64,000 bases of DNA from the NCBI GenBank assembly GCA_947034895.1, contig OX344765.1:33609001-33673000 (forward strand), written 5' to 3'. Below, piece after piece: positions 57,347 to 64,000 of the stretch. The translations under genes were made by a program, and so were the position numbers. Origin of the DNA: Rhytidiadelphus loreus (Eukaryota; Streptophyta; Bryopsida; Hypnales; Hylocomiaceae). The notes under the pieces are model-generated. The model did not search any database, was not told the DNA's origin, and saw only the letters and a program-made list of their open reading frames with translations. Numbering within the stretch: the first letter of the stretch is position 1; every line of letters starts with the position of its first letter.

Positions 57347-57985
57347 TCAAGCACGTTGAATTCCCGATATGATTCCGAAGCCCAAACTGGATAAAGGATC
57401 CACAGGATACTGCCCGCCAGGAAGTGGATTATTCCTCACATACACCGGTACCGCCTCATTAGACAACAGGAGGCCATGAAGCCACGGCATCAAGTGCATG
57501 CAGAGGTAGTTGTCATTCATTTCACCGCGGAAGGACTGAGGGTGAACAACGCTATGTGGATCATTCAAGAGGTTCTTTTCTGGACTGTCGTCAATTAGAA
57601 GAACATTGTCCCAAGAAGATGAACCAAGGAGGCGCAAAAATTCCGACAATTCTTTCAAGAAGACAGGTTTATTTGGTGCAGTTGGGGCCCTGTACGTGGA
57701 CTTCATGCATGCCCCCTGAGCTAGACAAATGACATCCCGACGACTGAAGGAGCAATTTTCAAGGACAAGGTCCAACAAATTGTCCATGGTCTTTGCCCTT
57801 ACACTACTCCAGAATGCAACGTTCGCTCTACCATGCAGCCAATTCAGAAACGTGGTGACCTGCGGGCGACGCTCAACATGGACTTCATTATGGCTATAGG
57901 ACCTGTGAAGAAGAACTCCATTGAGGTCAAGTACCACTGAGTACTTGCGCTGAGCTACCTTTTTCAATGTCTTTGGTTGGGTCAT
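57347..57985 (-). CDS. FCP1-like (NIF) phosphatase domain, right-arm copy
   Basis: 212 residues from the ATG at 57985, identical to the left-arm copy: DLNGVLL, FWSS and LLIDDSPEKN motifs. In the right arm it again lies downstream of the GGQH gene, with the same phase-1 splice option (exon 58002-57347 joined to 58267). Confidence 0.75.
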   Translation of the reverse strand: MTQPKTLKKVAQRKYSVVLDLNGVLLHRSYSHNEVHVERRPQVTTFLNWLHGRANVAFWSSVRAKTMDNLLDLVLENCSFSRRDVICLAQGACMKSTYRAPTAPNKPVFLKELSEFLRLLGSSSWDNVLLIDDSPEKNLLNDPHSVVHPQSFRGEMNDNYLCMHLMPWLHGLLLSNEAVPVYVRNNPLPGGQYPVDPLSSLGFGIISGIQRA

Positions 57986-60900
57986 CGACGGTCCGCCACA
58001 ATCTGCAGTACATTAAAGCATAGTGTAATTAGAGATCAGTCCTTCAAGAAGCGTGATCATTTAAGTAGTAGACTATTAAATGAATTATGAAGAAAACATC
58101 GGGAAAGCTCCCGTTGATTATCTCTCAATGTTTAGACAGATCATCGAATGATTAACAGCGGGAGAGCTCCCGTTGATTATGTGTCAATGTTTGGACAGAT
58201 CATTGACTGTTTCACTAGATCTTTCAAGAGAAGACCTAGAACTACGCAGGGTATCCACAGAAGTACCTTTCACGACGTCCTTCGCAGGCTTTGTGTCCTC
58301 CACGTCGACGACCCCCCCAGGTAAATCATCCCCATGTCCTACGCCCTTCCCCTCTATTTCCAGCGGTCCACGGTCAGAGACAATCTAGAAAATGTCGTTA
58401 AAGATATATGAGTGCGCTGCCCACACGGCCTGCACCTCCCGAGAGGCTCTACTATTCAAATTGGGCGATTGGCTAGCATGAAAACTAGGGAAATCACTTA
58501 AATTCTGAAATGTATTCCTGATATTAAGTCTATCCGCATGCGTTAGTCCAAGGTGTGGGACAGCTACCAGCGGATTGACCTTCGGACTCATTTGAGTCAA
58601 GTCCGCCATAGTATCCTGCATTATATTGTCGGCCATTCCCGCATCATGGGTGACCTCTTCGGTCGGAGGCATTGGGAGATCTCGCGATGCATCAGTATGC
58701 TGCTCCGCGTCCATTCGTTCATTATGACAACTTCTAACCCGGTCAGCAAGCATCGGGAGATCTCCCGCTGCACCAAAGCATTGCTCAGCCGGAAAGGGTT
58801 CTTTACCTAGTGACCCTCCATCCTTGGGCAAAGGCACACTCGAAGGGGCAACAAGAGAAGCACCAACAACTTTTCCTGAACAAGTCAAAAGAATAGACGC
58901 CGCGTTGGTCGATTCCGAAGTCCCACCTGCAGCACCCTCTGTCCCTGACGGTTTTGGAGAGGACATGCTTGCGCCCTCATTCCTTCGAGGCTCCACATTT
59001 GAATGCGAAGGAATGTGAGGAGGGTCAGCATCACTGAGGTGTATATCCAGCTTGCGCTTCGTCCTCAACTCCGCCCGCCTTCCTGAAATCCTCTGCACTG
59101 GTGCAGAGCTTGAAACCTTCCTCACTTTGACTGTGCCCGTCTTCTTCTGTGCACGTCGTTTTCCAGACATTCCACTATGTGAGGCATGTCTTGAAGATGA
59201 CTGCACCAAGCCCTCCGGAGGCAGCACTAGCCTTGTTGACTTATCCTGCGAGTACAACACGTAAGATTTCCTCAAGTGATCACTGTCATGCGGAATTCGG
59301 AACTGACAGCGGGAGATCTCCCGCTGTTTAGATACAGTGACTAACCTTTTTCTGGGGTGGATCTTTCTCAACGCTTCCATGTCTGCCCCTGTCCTCTGAT
59401 GGGTGGTTCACTTGAGGTGGCTTTAGAACTTCTTCCTCATTCACATCACTCTCCGTCTCCTCCGCGATGCGAGTGGCACTTCTCTCCTTGTCCAAAGCTC
59501 TATCATTACGTTCCGCGTCATTCAGATGTGGCGTGTCCTGCGCAAGACTGTTTTGAGCTTCTCGATTGCCTCCACGCTGGTCCTGCGTGTCATCGTCGTC
59601 ATTCGACTGATCTTGCGCGTCATCGTTGTCATCCGATTGATGAGCAGGACTGTTCGCAGCTTCCTCGTTGTCTGCATGTTGGTCCTCCTCTGCATCATCG
59701 TCCTCATCCGACTGATGAGCAGGATTGTTCTGAGCTTCCTCGTCGCCTGCATGCTGGTCCTCCTCCGCATCATCGTCGTCATCCGACTGACGAGGAATGT
59801 TCTCAGTATGCAGTTGGTCCCAAATCTGTCTCGCAGTCGTGATTGTCTTTGACTGTGTGTCCACGTCAAAAACGACTTCGAGTACCTTAGTCGAGTGGAC
59901 TTGATAGAATTCAAGAAACATATGTCAGTGCACTATCTTCAAAGTGACTGAATAGGAAAAGAAAGTTGAAGAAAAAAGATCAAGGAGATTACCAGTCCAA
60001 GGGACGTGAACTCCGGACCACCGTTCACATTCACAATAACCATATTGTCGCTCATGAGGTCAAAGAATATTTCGAGTGCCGCCGCAATTGAAAACCAAGG
60101 GATCATTGGACGCCTGTAGAAAGTATCCACTTCCTCCAAATCCCTGGAGAGGTACACAGTAGAAATGTCTTGTGCACCCGGGAAGAAATTGTGGAAGCTG
60201 CTTGTTGAACCGTGGACGTCGTCGTAGGCGAAGAGGAAGACCAAGAAGACGTTGTACTGCGTTCCGGAAACCTGTTTGGGAAAGCCGTCCTCTTTGTCGG
60301 CAATGTAATTCACTACATGCCAATCCCAGACCCTGACCTTCGTCTCCTCCCGCCTCTTCTGCAAGTGTGCAAGAATGTCGTGGAATCCAGCAGCATCCGT
60401 GATGAGAACTGCTGGTGAACGGGCTCTCACAAGGCGTCGAGTGGTGTCTTTGTACTCCAGTGCATCGAACAGCCGCTTCAAATTGTGTTGCTCCAGGAGT
60501 TTCGCACGGGGGCCTGCACTTGACACTTCAAACATGAACCAGAAGTACATGTGGGTCTTTGCTTCACCCCGCCATGCCTTCACGGAAGCCTCTGTCAGAA
60601 TTTGAGTGATGTCCCAACATTGGTCGTCCATCACCTTGCAGAGGTAGTCCTTGACGAAGTCCTTCGAAACCACGGCCTCCATTTCTTCCGTACGAGTGCT
60701 CATGAACAACTCCCACATGTTCTTCACAACATTTGGGCAGTTGTCTGGATCGTTAGTCTTGTTGAGGGCCTTTGTTCGACCCTCTAGCCACTCTTTTCCC
60801 AGCTCCGTGTCCATGCTCTTATCCACCCACCATTCAAGTTGCTCCTTGGTGATTTTCTTTTCATCTGCAAATTCATCCCACGCTGCTGCTGTGTATGGAA

Positions 60901-62968
60901 TGTATTCAAGTTTTTTACTCGGGAGGGGGTGCTGCCTGTAGTGGCACATGAGCTCGTTCTTCATGGCCCGCACCTTCTTCTCCCGGCCTGCTGCCACAGC
61001 GATTGGAGTGACTGACTTTCCGAAGAAATCGATGTTCAGAGCCGTTTTCTTCATGCACACAATTCCCTTCTCCACTTGGCCCGCCAAGTAGTTCAAATCC
61101 TCATCGCGCACTCCATACAAGGGTTTGAAGTCGGTGTATCCCAACGGTTTGCGTTTGCCCTTGGATTTGGGTCCGTTACCGTCGGGAAGCTTGAAGTTGA
61201 GGAAGTCCATGTCAATCTGAATCCAATGTTTCACATCCTCATCCTTCTCCATAAAGAGGAGCGGAATCTTCAAATCCGGGTTGTCAGGATTCTTGAACCT
61301 TGTAAAGATAGAGAACATCACCGGATAGAAATCCTGCACAAGAACGACGACACTATTAATTGGGAAGGTTTCAGCGACTTTAGTAGATTGTGACACACAG
61401 GACCATCGGGAGAACTCCCGTTGTTCGTCTATTTGAGGTCCATGCATGCTTGTTTCATAAACATCGAGCTACACCTCAACGACTATAAATTTCTTCAGAA
61501 GTCTGAGGACAACGGGAGTTCTCCCGCTGGAATTGCAGTTGAGGAAAAATAAGAGTACGTGAAGCATTTCAAAGTTTCGTGTTTTGAACTTACATTGTAC
61601 GCTTCTGAGTGCGCTCGTCCTCTATATGATGGCACTGGGCTGCCCATATCCTTCCACTTTATTCGAGCGTGTGCAAGCTGCTGAGTGAAGCTCTGCTCCT
61701 TCTGCTCACCAGCAACGTTTTGGTTTAGAGCTTTGGAAAGGTGCATGATTTCATTCTTCTTGGTATCATACGGTGCCCATATGGGAATGATGTTGAAGGT
61801 GGATGCCTCTGACTTGTCAGCCTCGGGGATGTCTCCATTCTCAATCAACTCCCTATGCGCTTGCGTAGTGTGCTGACCACCAATAATGTAGTAGTGCGTT
61901 TTGGCGGTTAGACTCTCCTTCTTTGGACACGAGTCCCAGAAGGTCACCTTATTGTCAGGACCGTAAGGTCCTCGCTTTAAGGGGAGAACAGTAATGTACC
62001 GGTTCTCCGAGTGGTAGTCGCAATCTATGAGAATGCGATTTTTTATTCCGGCCAATCGCGTCGGCTCAATCCCTCTATACACAAGTACTCCAGGAGGAGC
62101 CTTGTGCAGGAACTTGTAGCTCACTCGGAGGAGTTCACCTTTTGCATTGGCTAATGACTTCTTGTCCCATTTGTACATTGGCTTGAAAGCCTGGTTGTAC
62201 AACTTGTTGATTTCTCTTATTTCTGCGGGCTGGAGCTTCCTGACCTCTGCATCCGTCATGTTCACAGCACGGTGAATAGTGAGTGGAACAACTTTCATCT
62301 TTTTCTTGCCCTTGCCCTTTGACTCATCTTCTTCCACAACTTAATCACCTGGTGCTCCCGCAATGGATTTTCGCTTCTTCGGCTTCTTCGAAGGAGATTG
62401 CGTTGCAGTTTGTACAGTTGCTGCAGTGGAGGGCTTTGCCTGGTTACGGAGGTCGTCAATAAGGTCCCACTCATTCTTCATCTCTTCAAAGGTTCAGGAC
62501 TGGCAACCGCCTGGCTTGTCTAAGATCCCCTTCCGTGTGATGGTCTCGCACATGTCGAGATCCATAGTGGCATAATCAAGGATCAACCCATATGTTCTTG
62601 TGTCTTGGGTCCTAGGAACCATCTCGCGAACAATGACAAGGACTGTGGAGTTATCTAGACCAAGAAGCTGCAACACGTCTAAACCTGTCGTAATGTGACC
62701 CCTCTTCTCGAAAGAAAGCTTCGGGCATATGATTACGGACCCATCTGGCTGGTCCATCCACTCGAGGCCCCACGCTGTCACTTTTCGATCGCATCGGAAC
62801 ATTGCTCCTAGATCGTGGTCTCCGGTGTATTCAAACGTATGCACGAATGAATCTATGAACTTGTACAACCTTATAGGTGAGAAGGTGGAAGGCATTTCCT
62901 TCGAGGTATTCTCTCTGCGCAGTGTGACACAAAAGTTAGACGTTCACCTTATCATCACTGTTTTGAGT

Positions 62969-63368
62969 TATTAGCGGGAGTTATCCCGTTGTTATTCGAA
63001 GCCCTCCTACTGAACATCCTTATTGAACTCTACCCTCATACCTTATTCATCGGGAGTTATCCCGTTGATATTCAAACCCCTCATACTAAACGCCCTTGTT
63101 CAACTCTATCTGTATTCCTCATTCATCGGGAGTTATCCTGTTGATTTTGTAAGCCCTCCTACTGATTATCTTTGTTCAGCTCTACCTTCGTATCTTATTC
63201 ATCGGGAGTTATCCCGTTGATATTCTAAGCCATACTGAAATCCTCTTTGAACTTAATCTTCATACCTTATTCATCGGGAGTTTTCCCGTTGATTTTCTAA
63301 GCCCTCCTACTGAACATCCTTGTTGTACTCTATCTTCATACCTTTTTCATCGGGAGTTTTCCCGTTGA
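62969..63368 (-). repeat. palindrome minisatellite, right-arm copy
   Basis: Mirror of 18076-18475: six units each with ATCGGGAGTTATCCCGTTGA or a close variant, inside the first intron of the right-arm GGQH gene (62915-63924). Confidence 0.8.
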
Positions 63369-64000
63369 GTTCGTCCTTTATGTAAACACATACACCTGAG
63401 TTCTTATAATGGCTACAACTGCTTAACCAAAACTCGATATACTAGTCAATTTCATCGGGAGATCCCGTTGTTTTGTTCTGGCTTCCTCGTTTTATTTTGC
63501 GACGATTGTCGGTTCAGGGTTTTCCAGTAGACGTTCTCTTTCTTTTAACATTCGTTTACTATGAATCTTAAGGGAGAACCCTCCATAGACTTCTGCAGAA
63601 GTGCTTTTCCAGTATATTGTACCTTTTCATCGGGAGATGTGCCCATGAAATTAGGGTTTATGGTCTGCAACTGCCATTTCTTCCAATAATAATAACGACT
63701 AGAATGTTTGGTTGTAAGGTTTCAAGGCATTTTGGCATTTCTGCGTGCACTTCCGATTTCACTATGTATCATACACAATTTCTAGCTACCACAGGCGTTT
63801 CTTTATCACTGTCGGTTAGAAAGTGAAATTGATAGTGTCTTTCCTAACATGAACAATAAACAACCACTTTCTCTACAACTACAAACAACCACAAATACAT
63901 TGACGAAGAGGACTCAATTCTTACGGGATATTCCACTCTGCTAACGAGGTGGTTGCCATGACTCTTGCCGTCTGCGCGCACAGTATGCTACACTTGGTCC

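Larger units (their letters stand above)
57347..63959 (-). pseudogene. multi-exon GGQH (ParB-like) gene, right-arm copy
   Basis: Mirror exons: 63959-63925, 62914-61594, 61333-59993, 59885-59346, 59245-58568 (or to 58385), 58384-58267 and 58002-57347. The same TGA (62496-62494) and TAA (62343-62341) stops interrupt exon 2. Amino-acid differences from the left copy are few and scattered: Pro for Leu before VPSYRG, Arg for Gly in FTRFKNP, Thr for Ala in MSTRTEE, Thr for Ala in DDDDTQDQ, Ile for Val nearby on another frame. This is consistent with relaxed or no selection since duplication, though the sample is small. Confidence 0.55.
44490..64000 (-). repeat. right arm of the large inverted repeat
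   Basis: Reverse complement of 17444-36975, beginning AAAGAGTTGGAATAGGAATG. Protein-level comparison of the mirrored GGQH exons shows only scattered single substitutions (for example FTGFKNP against FTRFKNP, MSART against MSTRT). The arm is cut by the window end at 64000. Confidence 0.95.
55312..64000. mobile_element. element B, right-arm copy, truncated by the window end
   Basis: The terminus ATGCCCTATTTAACTACTTT at 55312 begins the mirror of the 26132 end. From there to 64000 the sequence carries the small unknown gene, the FCP1-like exon, the GGQH gene and the palindrome arrays, all reading on the minus strand. Confidence 0.5.

Noticed and set aside
17444..64000. The inverted repeat as a missed-adapter sequencing artefact.
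   Set aside because: Such artefacts give fold-back reads with little or no spacer and identical arms; here there is a 7.5-kb unique spacer and arm-specific substitutions and indels. A haplotype mis-join is not excluded.
1..64000. tRNA or rRNA genes.
   Set aside because: No cloverleaf-compatible block with GTTCGANTC-type box B in correct context and no rRNA core sequence was noticed on either strand while reading; this is a visual negative, not a computed one.

Overview
The window looks like nuclear DNA of a land plant, most likely a bryophyte or other seedless plant; this is an inference. The support is: intronless germin-like protein genes with a GC-rich, strongly biased codon choice set in AT-rich intergenic DNA; plant-type TTTAGGG telomere repeats; spliceosomal introns; a plant-style FCP1-like phosphatase with a DLNG motif; a ubiquitin-like UBL5/HUB1 remnant; and many families of DNA transposons and MITEs. 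There is no sign of prokaryotic organisation.

Layout. 1-2000: germin-like gene copy A and its flanks. 2000-4300: AT-rich DNA with transposon debris. 4299-14978: a candidate 10.7-kb DNA element with 26-bp terminal inverted repeats (25/26 matching), carrying a minus-strand DUF7869-type transposase-like gene (about 5401-8899), arrays of a short CGGGA-N4-TCCCG palindrome, and an interstitial telomere tract. 14979-17400: a MITE of the same terminal-repeat family, a second MITE and a GC-rich island. 17400-26132: a multi-exon gene encoding a protein with a GGQH (ParB/DGQHR-like) motif, an acidic repeat region and an FCP1-like phosphatase domain, followed by a small unknown gene. Its right end matches the right end of the DUF7869 element. 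26133-31580: nested non-autonomous transposons. 32107-32796: germin-like copy B. 32800-36975: its duplicated 3' flank and more transposons.

Everything from about 17444 to 36975 then reappears in inverted order at 44490-64000, where the window ends, so the true repeat may be longer. The arms are about 19.5 kb each and nearly identical in the outer part. They are separated by a 7.5-kb spacer that holds germin-like copy C, a broken UBL5/HUB1 fragment and MITEs. Germin-like copy D lies in the right arm on the minus strand.

How the parts relate. The germin-like genes are a local family whose coding sequences are almost identical even where flanks have diverged, which suggests gene conversion or very recent duplication. 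The two large gene-bearing segments share terminal sequences and the same palindrome in introns, flanks and minisatellites although their proteins are unrelated. The most interesting reading is an undescribed family of large plant DNA elements with dispersed parS-like palindromic sites, one member of which encodes a ParB-like protein. Both large genes carry in-frame stops of the kind produced by C-to-T change, so the copies seen are probably decaying. All family calls rest on reading motifs by eye; no database search was run.
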